10,221 bases of DNA, taken from Desulfuromonadales bacterium C00003068. GTDB lineage: Bacteria; Desulfobacterota; Desulfuromonadia; Desulfuromonadales; Desulfuromonadaceae. The stretch covers positions 1 through 10,221 of the forward strand of contig MAXR01000203.1 in the NCBI GenBank assembly GCA_001751155.1. Reading direction: 5' to 3'. Below, piece by piece: positions 1 to 6,489 of this stretch (positions within the stretch are counted from its first letter, which is position 1; each line of letters opens with the position of its first letter). The notes under the pieces were generated by a model, which was not told where the DNA came from, did not search any database, and saw only the letters and a list, made by a program, of their open reading frames with translations. Both the position numbers and the translations under genes were made by a program.

Positions 1-72
1 GGGTCCGTCATAAATTTTTTGTTCAGGGCTACCGGTGATCGGCAAATCCAAGCCCTTGTCAATTTTGATCAT
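1..72 (-). CDS. nqrA: Na+-translocating NADH:quinone reductase subunit A, N-terminal 24 residues (partial)
   Basis: This is the beginning of a minus-strand gene that runs off the left edge. The visible protein begins MIKIDKGLDLPITGSPEQ and continues to a D-G-P, which matches the highly conserved NqrA start (MIKIxKGLDLPIxGxPEQ...DG). NqrA is the cytoplasmic subunit of the six-subunit Na+-NQR, which passes electrons from NADH to quinone and exports sodium ions. The ATG at 72-70 is chosen because the family begins there. An in-frame TTG two codons upstream is possible, and the ribosome binding site is only moderate (AAGAAAG about 10 bases upstream of the ATG). Only 24 codons are present, so the identity rests on this short but distinctive stretch; other Nqr subunits would lie beyond the window. 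Confidence 0.85.
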   Translation of the reverse strand, partial: MIKIDKGLDLPITGSPEQKIYDGP

Positions 73-143
73 TTCCAATGCACTTTCTTAAAAGGGTTGA
101 GAATCAATCTATGTTCAACTTTGCTTGATTTCGCTCTGGGGAT

Positions 144-227
144 TCAGAGGCGGTGTGCAAAATAGACGCAGTTGATTGGATCGCTCACGCCTTTACTCGG
201 TCCTGCACGAACTGTTGTAATTTTCAT
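144..227 (-). CDS. candidate 27-residue small protein or leader peptide upstream of nqrA
   Basis: A short minus-strand frame starts at ATG 227-225 and ends with TGA at 146-144. Its product begins MKITTVRAGPSKG and ends VYFAHRL; it has one cysteine, several basic residues and no obvious membrane segment. The main support is the ribosome binding site: GGAGGT (within AAGGGGAGGT) sits 9 bases before the ATG and is the best Shine-Dalgarno match in the leader. It ends 71 bases before the nqrA ATG on the same strand, so it could be a leader peptide or an unannotated small protein. I do not recognise a family. A chance frame behind a chance purine run cannot be excluded. Confidence 0.35.
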   Translation of the reverse strand: MKITTVRAGPSKGVSDPINCVYFAHRL

Positions 228-236
228 TTAATACAT

Positions 237-244
237 ACCTCCCC
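237..244 (-). promoter_or_regulatory. strong Shine-Dalgarno sequence before the 27-codon ORF
   Basis: Read on the minus strand this is GGGGAGGT. Its GGAGGT is fully complementary to the 3' end of 16S rRNA and sits 9 bases from the ATG at 227-225. A closer ATG (TATGTATTAA) directly abuts it but is too near and closes after two codons. No known gene uses this site, which is what makes the small ORF worth considering. Confidence 0.45.
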
Positions 245-353
245 TTTCAAATAAAACCAAAACGCCGGATCTCGAGATCTCTCAAAATCATCGGCACCAC
301 ATAACGCATTGTGAATAAATTACGATTACTCACGCAAATACTCACGTCGAATT

Positions 354-362
354 GTATACAGT
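354..362 (-). promoter_or_regulatory. ACTGTATAC motif upstream of nqrA (candidate operator)
   Basis: The minus strand reads ACTGTATAC here, embedded in an AT-rich run of TATA steps (352-376). The same 9-mer occurs twice upstream of nuoA (7025-7033 and 7106-7114) in the same orientation relative to its gene. Its core GTATAC is self-complementary, as in many dimeric regulator sites. It lies about 280 bases before the nqrA start and some 25 bases beyond a possible -10 box. The regulator is unknown. Confidence 0.35.
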
Positions 363-385
363 ATATAGTATATATTTAACGGTTA

Positions 386-415
386 CTTTTACGATGTAAT
401 GCATATCTGTGTCAA
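386..415 (-). promoter_or_regulatory. possible sigma70-type promoter for the nqr leader
   Basis: On the minus strand a perfect TTGACA (415-410) is followed after 18 bases by TAAAAG (391-386), a 4-of-6 match to TATAAT. The spacing is one base longer than ideal and the -10 is weak. If used, it would give a leader of about 300 bases containing the ACTGTATAC motif and the 27-codon ORF. It is the best promoter candidate I see before nqrA, but a closer start cannot be ruled out. Confidence 0.3.
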
Positions 416-551
416 TAGCGGATGAGGGAAAATGGCCGAAAGATGTCATTTCAGGGGTGTTTTGGCGGTAAATAGCTAATATGGTGTCAGTGTAGGTTTT
501 TTTTAGGTTAAATGTATGTATTTTCTATACAGTTTGATTGGGTGCTCGTGA

Positions 552-1268
552 TTATTCGCAAGAAGTTTCAACGCCCTTGATGAAGTTACGTAATGCAAAG
601 AGATCGGAGACTTTAAGGGAAGCAAACTGGAGGCCAAATCCGCCAGGCATTTCAGGGTGAGAAGGTTGTTCGCTATGGTTGTGCCACGTGACAACGCCTT
701 GGCAATGAATAGGACTCTCTGCCGTTGATAGATCTAACTGTATGAAAACTGTTTCGTCAATTTTGGGTAAGTGATCGGTGGCAATAAATACACCGCCGCT
801 ACTCAAGTTAAATGCACATGCTGTGCGAAGGATCTCTTCGTTGAGGCCAAAGTGGATGAGCTGGCTTGTTTGTCGGCGCGAAAAAGAACGGTGAGAGAGC
901 CCTAGAATCCGTCGGGCTGAAGCGAGGAAGAGGTGGGTGTTGATTGGAGTAAATAAAACGTCAGCAGGCCGGTCATGAAGAACGTGGTTGGTTTCGGCGA
1001 GTTTGCTACTGTCGACAATCGTCACCACTGGAATTGATGAAATTCGATTGTCTTCCCTGAGTAGACGGCAGAAGGTGAAATCATCTTGATTGCATGAGGG
1101 TGATGCAAAGATGATATCTGGTGTGTCACCGCGCGCCTGGCTTAAGAGTTCGGCGCAATCTTTACCAACATGTATTGTGAAGCCTTCGCGTTCAGAAAAG
1201 TTGTCATCAATTGTGAGAAGCTCTTGTACTGTTTCAGAGATAAGGATTTTTTTTTGTTTCACCGTCAT
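552..1268 (-). CDS. degenerate response-regulator receiver fused to a PilZ domain
   Basis: The protein has 238 residues. The N-terminal part (about 6-122) follows the alternating fold of a CheY-like receiver. The residues needed for phosphorylation are gone: the acceptor aspartate position is Ser56 in the DIIFAS strand, the conserved Lys before Pro is Thr107, and the acidic pair is reduced to Ser-Glu (11-12). The C-terminal part (about 126-232) is a PilZ domain of the type common in Myxococcus and other deltaproteobacteria. It has RSFSR (127-131) matching RxxxR and NLSSGG (154-159) matching [D/N]xSxxG, the two motifs that bind cyclic-di-GMP. The likely role is a cytoplasmic c-di-GMP-responsive adaptor rather than a phosphorelay output; its target is unknown. 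The start is ATG 1268-1266, preceded by AGAGGAAGG 9 bases upstream; a longer frame to 1364 lacks such support and adds residues unlike a receiver start. It follows prc by 101 bases and may be cotranscribed with it. Confidence 0.8.
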   Translation of the reverse strand: MTVKQKKILISETVQELLTIDDNFSEREGFTIHVGKDCAELLSQARGDTPDIIFASPSCNQDDFTFCRLLREDNRISSIPVVTIVDSSKLAETNHVLHDRPADVLFTPINTHLFLASARRILGLSHRSFSRRQTSQLIHFGLNEEILRTACAFNLSSGGVFIATDHLPKIDETVFIQLDLSTAESPIHCQGVVTWHNHSEQPSHPEMPGGFGLQFASLKVSDLFALRNFIKGVETSCE

Positions 1269-1369
1269 GGAAATAAGCCTTCCTCTGATTGGTGTCGCCC
1301 TCTTATGCCGAGGCAGTAGAATGATTATTTTTAACAGGATGACGTATGTTGTGCTGCGGTGCAAGTTCT

Positions 1370-3469
1370 TTAATTTAAGGGCAGGTCTCTAATCAAGGCG
1401 ATGGCTTCTAGAACATACGGGTCGCTACTGATTGTCGTTTGCCACTCGTCCTCGTCATTGCTTGGCTCATGTGATGGAAGTTCGCCAGAGTCTGTTTCGC
1501 CATCATCGCGCGAGTTTCTCTCGGTGGTGATGCTGGTTAGCAGGAGGCTGCGCTGAGTGTTTTCAATTCGACTTTGTGTTTTGAGTGATTGTTCGCTAAT
1601 CTTTTGCATTTTCAAATTTGTACTGACGCGTTGCTCACTGGATAGTTTTAATTTCGTAATGGGTAGAGTGTCTGGTAATGGTTGATAGTCGCTGCTGAGA
1701 ATTGTGTCCCATGGCATGGAGTAATCGAGATATTGTTCGCCACTTTTAATCGCCTTAAAGCGGTCAGGTAAAACAATGTCAGCCTCGATGCCGCGATATT
1801 GAGTTGAATCACCACTGATGCGGTAGAATTTTTGTACCGTGATCTTAAGTGCGCCAAGAGGTTTGAACTTCTCCATATTTCGTAGGGGCATATTTTGATC
1901 GAGATCGATCACCGCTTGAACGGTTCCTTTGCCGTGGGTGTGTTCGCTGCCAACAATGATCGCTCGATGATAATCTTGTAGGGCACCAGCAAGGATTTCC
2001 GAAGCCGAAGCACTAAATTTGTTTACCAACACAATGAGGGGCCCTGCGTATTGCACGGCGGGATCATTGTCAGAGAGTACTTCAATTTTACCAGTACTGT
2101 CCTTGATCTGCACGACGGGACCTTTTTTGATAAAAAGTCCTGTTGTGTCAACAGAATCAGAAAGTGATCCGCCGCCATTATTGCGCAGATCGAGGATCAG
2201 GCCGCTGATGTTCTGCTGTTGCAAGGTGACCAACTCTGCGAGAGTGTCATCAGTAACGTTGCGCGCATCGTCAGCGCCATTATTGAAGTCACGGTAAAAA
2301 CTTGGGATTTTTAAGTAACCATAGCGTGCATCACTGTCGGGTTGTTCGATGACGGTCGATTTGACAAATGTTTCTTTGATTTGCACCACTTCGCGAATAA
2401 TTTTGATGATTTTTCGTGAACCATCGGCCTTGCGGACGTGAAGTCTTACTTCTGTCCCTTTGGGGCCACGAATAAGCGTTACGGCATCGCGAATACGCGT
2501 ATCAGTAATATCGACAGGTTCTTGATCGCCTTCAGCAACCTTGAGGATTGTGTCTTCACTTTCAAGTTGGCCCTCTTGCTCTGCTGCGCCGCCGGGAATG
2601 ACATTAACGACCTTGATGTAACCATCCTCTTCACGTAGCAAGGCACCGATCCCCTCAAGTGATCCGCGCATGTGGATATCAAAATCTTCTTTTTGATCGG
2701 GTGGTAGATAGTTACTGTGTGGATCGTAGGCTCGAGAAACAGAGTTTAAGTAGCGGTCAAAGTGGTCTTTGAGTTGGCCTTGTAGCATCCGCTCTAACAG
2801 GTGGGTGTAGCGTTTGGCGACTTTCTCCCGTGCTTGCTCACGTAGTTGGGCGTCGGTAGCGATGACAACTTCCTCTTGCGTGTCAGTAGATTCTTCACCT
2901 GTCGTGATGTTTGCTTTTTCCTCCTGTTCCTCTTTAAGATCGAGGTAGCGGTTGGCGACTTGGTATTTTAACGTTTTGCGCCAGCGCTCACGCAGTTGCT
3001 CATCCGTTTGGCAGAAGGTCAGTTTTTTGGTGTCTGTTTCCAGCTCTTCTGAAAGGGTTAGGTTGAACGGGTTGGCAAGGAGGGCGAGGATCATCTTTTT
3101 AACGATGGGGATCCGTTGGCTCATGATCTCACTGCTGTAGATGGGTAGGTGGATCATGCCGCGGCGAATTTCATTGTCGATATAGTTTTCGTAGGCTCCA
3201 AGCATTTTGATGTCTGTCTGGAGTAGGAATCTTTTTTGGGCATCAAGTTGCTTGATGTAGAGATCGAATGCAGCGGTTGACAGCTCATCGTTAAGTCGTT
3301 TGTGGCTGTAGTGGTGTCTGGTGAGGTGTTCACTGACGATATAGCCCAGTAGTTTTGCTCGTTCAGGGTTGAGTTCGTGGTCGGGGAGCGCATTGGCTGC
3401 CACATTCGTCGCTGAAAAACAAAGGCAGAGCAATAGGCTGTAGAGGGCGATGCGGTGAAATATGTTCAT
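1370..3469 (-). CDS. prc: tail-specific (carboxy-terminal processing) periplasmic protease, S41 family
   Basis: The 699-residue protein is close to E. coli Prc (682). An N-terminal signal peptide (about 1-27, basic start, hydrophobic LYSLLLCLCFSA, AxA-type site at ANA-LP) sends it to the periplasm. The N-terminal Prc domain is followed by a PDZ domain (about 269-359), which binds the substrate C-terminus. The S41 core comes next, with LDLRNNGGGS (426-435), FSASASE carrying the catalytic Ser488, QDY with Asp499, and HGKGTVQ with the general base Lys514. A C-terminal tail-specific protease domain and a charged, low-complexity acidic end finish the protein. The family degrades proteins with nonpolar C-termini and trims cell-wall hydrolases and lipoproteins. 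The start is ATG 3469-3467 because it gives a clean signal peptide and has AAAGGA 11 bases upstream; an upstream extension to 3652 would bury the signal and cross a terminator. A Glu-rich insert lies near residues 180-201. Confidence 0.92.
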   Translation of the reverse strand: MNIFHRIALYSLLLCLCFSATNVAANALPDHELNPERAKLLGYIVSEHLTRHHYSHKRLNDELSTAAFDLYIKQLDAQKRFLLQTDIKMLGAYENYIDNEIRRGMIHLPIYSSEIMSQRIPIVKKMILALLANPFNLTLSEELETDTKKLTFCQTDEQLRERWRKTLKYQVANRYLDLKEEQEEKANITTGEESTDTQEEVVIATDAQLREQAREKVAKRYTHLLERMLQGQLKDHFDRYLNSVSRAYDPHSNYLPPDQKEDFDIHMRGSLEGIGALLREEDGYIKVVNVIPGGAAEQEGQLESEDTILKVAEGDQEPVDITDTRIRDAVTLIRGPKGTEVRLHVRKADGSRKIIKIIREVVQIKETFVKSTVIEQPDSDARYGYLKIPSFYRDFNNGADDARNVTDDTLAELVTLQQQNISGLILDLRNNGGGSLSDSVDTTGLFIKKGPVVQIKDSTGKIEVLSDNDPAVQYAGPLIVLVNKFSASASEILAGALQDYHRAIIVGSEHTHGKGTVQAVIDLDQNMPLRNMEKFKPLGALKITVQKFYRISGDSTQYRGIEADIVLPDRFKAIKSGEQYLDYSMPWDTILSSDYQPLPDTLPITKLKLSSEQRVSTNLKMQKISEQSLKTQSRIENTQRSLLLTSITTERNSRDDGETDSGELPSHEPSNDEDEWQTTISSDPYVLEAIALIRDLPLN

Positions 3470-3541
3470 ATGGTTGCGTATCCTTTGGCAGGTTATTGAT
3501 TTGATTTCCGCCAACATTAGCATAAACAATTGCTTTAAATG

Positions 3542-3574
3542 AAAAAAAGGCCGACAGCGGGGAGGCTGCCGGCC
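3542..3574 (-). terminator. intrinsic terminator after the JAMM-DinG gene
   Basis: On the minus strand GGCCGGCAGC pairs with GCTGTCGGCC (10 pairs, one of them G-U) around the loop CTCCCC, followed by seven T. This is a textbook rho-independent terminator oriented for transcripts coming from the helicase gene. It separates that gene from prc, whose start is about 70 bases further on, so prc probably needs its own promoter within that short gap or depends on readthrough. Confidence 0.85.
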
Positions 3575-3584
3575 AAAAAGTAGG

Positions 3585-3604
3585 AGGTTTTTGGGGAAAA
3601 ACCT
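3585..3604 (-). repeat. perfect 8-bp inverted repeat just before the terminator
   Basis: AGGTTTTT and AAAAACCT flank a four-base loop (CCCC on the minus strand). It lies 10 bases upstream of the GC-rich terminator in the direction of helicase transcription, with a short T run between them, so a transcript would carry two hairpins in tandem. It may help termination or protect the mRNA end; no protein-coding role is apparent. Confidence 0.55.
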
Positions 3605-3739
3605 TTTCCTGCTGTTGATAATTAATACTATAGCGAGTTGTTTATCGGCCAACCACGTGCGAGTGCGTAAATATTTGAGAGAATGTTGCTGGCGCTTGAC
3701 TGTGCATTTACACAGCCTGAATCAATGCCCCCTTTAGTG

Positions 3740-6277
3740 CTACGCTTCGCTGTCATTAGCTGTGGTTTGGTTGAAAAAAGTGGTCAGAGTTTGCTGTATC
3801 TCGGCCGCTGGTGCTTTGATCTGCTGCGCAGGCGGCAGTGAGTTGAGAAATAGGCGGCCGTAGCGTTTGCTAATAACCCGTTTGTCGAGAATAAGGACGA
3901 CACCGCGGTCGTTACGGTGGCGAATGAGACGGCCAAACCCCTGTTTGAGGCGGATAATCGCCTGTGGTACGGTGTAGAGCATGAAGGGATTGCCCCCTTG
4001 CTGCTCAATCGCTTCGCTACGGGCAATCTGTATCGGTTCGGTGGGCACTCGAAACGGTAGCCGGGTGATGATGATCTGTTCCAAGGATCGGCCTGGAACG
4101 TCAACGCCTTCCCAGAATGAGTCGGTGCCAAAGAGGATGTTTCCGTCGCCATGCTTAAATTGCTCAATCATCTGGTGGCGAGCGGCCTGTCCCTGACACA
4201 GGCAGTGAAAGCCGTGGGCATTCAGGGGAGCATCGAGTTGATTGTAGATTTTTTTCAGCAAGGTGTAGGCAGTGAATAGGATAAAGGTGCGGCCATGCGA
4301 TGCGCGAACGGCTGCTTCAACCTGTTCAGAAAGCATTGTGGCAAAGTGATCATGGTTCGGTTCGACGATGTCGGTGGGGACGGCGATCACCGCTTGGTTG
4401 GCGAAGTCAAAGGGTGATTCGAGCTGTCGTTCGGTGCACCGTTCTGGTGGGCAGAGATCGAGGCCGCTGCGTTGATTGAAAAAATTAAAGCTGTGATTTG
4501 TTGTCAGGGTGGCGCTGGTGAGAATGATGGTGCGAAAGCGATCATATAGGGCGCGCTTGAGCGTATGGGCCACGTTGATTGGCGCCATGTTGAGCCACAG
4601 TACCATCTCGCGGTTTCGTCCCAATCCGGGGGTGGCCTCAACCCACGTACACGCGTGATCATCCAAAGTTAACAGGAGGTTGAGGTCGTTGCTGAGCCCG
4701 GCGAGGCGGTCGCACACGCCCTGAGTGTCGGTGAGGCTGCCGATAAGCACTTCTGCGGTTTTGTCGGGCAGGTTCTTGTTGCACTCTTTTAGTAGTCGTT
4801 CAAGTTTTGCGGCAATTTCGGCGCTTTCTTTCGCTAGCGGGTTTAGGCTTTTTCTGAGTTTTTTCCAGTCAGACGTTTGTGCTTCGGTTGTGGTGATGCG
4901 CCAGCGTAAGTCATTGCGTGGTGATGATTGCTCTTTTCGTTGACAAAATGCATCGCGTTGTGACTGGAATTGTTGGCGGGAATTGTCGCGTAGTTGGCGA
5001 CATCGCGAAACGAGTTCCTCAATCTGTGTGTAAAGGGAATCGTAGAGTATCGCCTCGGTGTCAGGCAGCTCTTTCGCCAGGCTGCTGAGCAGTTGTGGTA
5101 ATAGGCCACGCTCCTGCTTGCGCGGGTGGCATAATCTGTTCAGTATTCGTGAGAAGCTGAACTCGCTGATGCGGATAGAGAAGTTACGTGTTGCGGCATC
5201 CTCAAGGTGGTGTGCTTCGTCGATAACAATACGGCTGTAAGGTGGCAGGACTGCTGCCGCTGAATAGTTTTCAGTCTGTGAGCGAACGGCTAGGTCTGAC
5301 ATGAGCAGTGAATGGTTGACAATTAGCAGATCTGCATGGGCTGCACGACGGCGAGCTTTGTGGAAAAAGCAGCGGGTGTAGTGCGGGCAACGAGTTCGGG
5401 GGCATTGATCCATCTCGCAACACACCTCATTCCATACTTGGCTGGCCGGGACAATGTTAAGTTCATCTTTGCTGCCACCTTTAGTATCTGTTGCCCAGCT
5501 GCGTAGGTTTTCAAGATCGCTGGTGTGCTCGTTGTTGAATAGGTCGGGTTCGCGGTAGGCATTGTCAAGGCGGCGCAGGCAAAGGTAGTTGCTGCGTCCC
5601 TTGACTAAAACAGCTTGAAAGTCTTGCTTGATTGCTTTTTTGAGCAGGGGTAGGTCTTGGCGGATCAACTGTTCTTGTAAGTTGATGGTGTTGGTAGAGA
5701 TGGCAATCGGCTCCTCGTTGCCAAGGGACCACAGTATCGCGGGGATGAGGTAGGCAAGACTTTTCCCTGTTCCGGTTCCTGCTTCAATGGTTGCCAGTTT
5801 GTCGTGATTGAAGGCGTCAGCACAGTCAAGTGCCATACGCAGTTGCTCGGGCCGCTCCTCATAGTTGCCGAGGTGCTGCGCCAGTGGTCCTTCAGGGCCA
5901 AGGTGTGCCGCAAGTGTTTCGGGTTTGAGCAGCTGTTGTGCTTGTGGTGGACACGCCTCCACAACCTTGTACACGTTTTCAACAGTGTTATCCACAATGT
6001 GGAAACCGATCCCTTGCTCGCCAAGGGTCGCAGCGATGCTGAGATCGGCATTGGATGGTGTTAGATTTCCCGAAGGATGGTTGTGGATAACTGTGTCGCC
6101 GCTATGGCATCGGCTGAGGAGTGCAGGAACCGATTCTTTGTTCCCGCGTGCGAGAACGGTTACGCTCCAAATGGATAAGTTGGTGTCGGTGTGGCCAAGA
6201 AAAAAAACTTCATTGCCGTGACTGTCGGCGATCGCTTGGCGCATAGAGAGCCGACTGCTTTGACTGTATGATTTCAT
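3740..6277 (-). CDS. DinG/XPD-type Fe-S helicase with N-terminal JAMM (RadC-like) domain
   Basis: The protein has 845 residues. Residues 1 to about 110 form a RadC/JAB-like domain with all JAMM metal ligands in place: Glu48, His65-x-His67-P-S-G, and Asp78. From about 135 onwards it is a DinG/XPD superfamily 2 helicase: Walker A AGTGTGKS (166-173), DEAH (353-356) in RIVIDEAH, SFWEGVDVPG (720-729) and motif VI QGFGRLIR (779-786). Four cysteines (233, 292, 297, 303) have the C-x4-C-x5-C spacing of the E. coli DinG iron-sulfur cluster. The family unwinds DNA 5' to 3', including D-loops, R-loops and forks; the JAMM domain could be a metal-dependent isopeptidase, or a DNA-linked domain as in RadC, whose activity is unsettled. 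ATG 6277-6275 is preferred because GGTGA lies 8 bases upstream; a GTG four codons earlier (6289) lacks a ribosome binding site. The gene diverges from iscU and ends before a strong terminator. Confidence 0.88.
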   Translation of the reverse strand: MKSYSQSSRLSMRQAIADSHGNEVFFLGHTDTNLSIWSVTVLARGNKESVPALLSRCHSGDTVIHNHPSGNLTPSNADLSIAATLGEQGIGFHIVDNTVENVYKVVEACPPQAQQLLKPETLAAHLGPEGPLAQHLGNYEERPEQLRMALDCADAFNHDKLATIEAGTGTGKSLAYLIPAILWSLGNEEPIAISTNTINLQEQLIRQDLPLLKKAIKQDFQAVLVKGRSNYLCLRRLDNAYREPDLFNNEHTSDLENLRSWATDTKGGSKDELNIVPASQVWNEVCCEMDQCPRTRCPHYTRCFFHKARRRAAHADLLIVNHSLLMSDLAVRSQTENYSAAAVLPPYSRIVIDEAHHLEDAATRNFSIRISEFSFSRILNRLCHPRKQERGLLPQLLSSLAKELPDTEAILYDSLYTQIEELVSRCRQLRDNSRQQFQSQRDAFCQRKEQSSPRNDLRWRITTTEAQTSDWKKLRKSLNPLAKESAEIAAKLERLLKECNKNLPDKTAEVLIGSLTDTQGVCDRLAGLSNDLNLLLTLDDHACTWVEATPGLGRNREMVLWLNMAPINVAHTLKRALYDRFRTIILTSATLTTNHSFNFFNQRSGLDLCPPERCTERQLESPFDFANQAVIAVPTDIVEPNHDHFATMLSEQVEAAVRASHGRTFILFTAYTLLKKIYNQLDAPLNAHGFHCLCQGQAARHQMIEQFKHGDGNILFGTDSFWEGVDVPGRSLEQIIITRLPFRVPTEPIQIARSEAIEQQGGNPFMLYTVPQAIIRLKQGFGRLIRHRNDRGVVLILDKRVISKRYGRLFLNSLPPAQQIKAPAAEIQQTLTTFFNQTTANDSEA

Positions 6278-6285
6278 TGAAGGTG

Positions 6286-6290
6286 TCACC
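6286..6290 (-). promoter_or_regulatory. Shine-Dalgarno GGTGA deciding the helicase start
   Basis: Read on the minus strand, GGTGA lies 8 bases before ATG 6277-6275. It overlaps the alternative GTG start (6289-6287), so the two starts exclude each other in practice. Upstream of the GTG only an A-rich run without a purine box is present. Confidence 0.5.
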
Positions 6291-6331
6291 GCATTTTTTT
6301 AGAGTGATAAAGTTGATGCTCTTCTTATATC

Positions 6332-6360
6332 ATTAAAATAGTGAAGGTGACGCTTTTAAA
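6332..6360 (-). promoter_or_regulatory. possible sigma70-type promoter for the helicase gene
   Basis: On the minus strand TTTAAA (6360-6355) and TTTAAT (6337-6332) are separated by 17 bases. The -10 matches TATAAT at five of six positions and the -35 matches TTGACA at four of six. A start near 6325 would leave a leader of about 48 bases. The region is AT-rich, so a chance match is quite possible. Confidence 0.3.
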
Positions 6361-6384
6361 TATCTGCAAATTGTGTTGTTATTC

Positions 6385-6413
6385 TTGACTCAGCAAGGGA
6401 AGCACTTTAAAAT
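6385..6413 (+). promoter_or_regulatory. sigma70-type promoter of the iscU-like gene
   Basis: TTGACT (6385-6390) and TAAAAT (6408-6413) each match the consensus hexamers at five of six positions and are spaced by the ideal 17 bases. Transcription would begin near 6420, giving a leader of about 70 bases before the scaffold gene. No other good promoter is seen on the plus strand here. Confidence 0.6.
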
Positions 6414-6489
6414 TCAAACGATAAGCCAGACGGAATTGGTCAAGTAAGGTAAGGTGGCGCAATGAATTGTGTGGGAGAGATTATTAAAT

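Larger units (their letters stand above)
73..551. other. 479-base upstream region of nqrA without a recognised gene
   Basis: No long reading frame covers this stretch. Read on the minus strand towards nqrA it contains an ACTGTATAG near-copy (525-533), a TTGACA box (410-415), one ACTGTATAC copy (354-362), two TACTCACG repeats 12 bases apart (plus-strand reading, 327-346), a 12-base GATC-rich palindrome (268-279), and a 27-codon small ORF with a good ribosome binding site (144-227). I see no convincing intrinsic terminator for the PilZ gene that ends at 552. The length and content fit a regulated leader region of the nqr operon, but this is inference. Confidence 0.6.

Noticed and set aside
268..279. 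12-base palindrome GATCTCGAGATC
   Set aside because: It is isolated, made of common restriction-like tetramers, with no second copy or link to a promoter, so chance is the simplest reading.
247..309. 20-codon minus-strand frame ending at the Shine-Dalgarno of the 27-codon ORF
   Set aside because: No ribosome binding site precedes its ATG and the frame is very short; its placement just before the next small ORF is suggestive but not enough.
1090..1392. Plus-strand open frame of 100 codons
   Set aside because: It is antisense to the receiver-PilZ gene and the end of prc, has no ribosome binding site or recognisable domain, and is explained as a shadow frame.
3470..3652. N-terminal extension of the prc reading frame
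   Set aside because: It would place 61 residues before the signal peptide and translate through the helicase terminator; the ATG at 3469 fits both signal peptide and ribosome binding site.
3700..3715. CTGTG/CACAG inverted repeat after the helicase gene, CRP-like at first sight
   Set aside because: The spacing between TGTG and CACA is too short for a CRP/FNR site and no promoter lies nearby.
5804..6221. Plus-strand open frames opposite the JAMM domain
   Set aside because: They are antisense to a clearly coding region whose protein has intact motifs; their composition is Cys-, Ser- and Arg-rich as expected from reverse reading.
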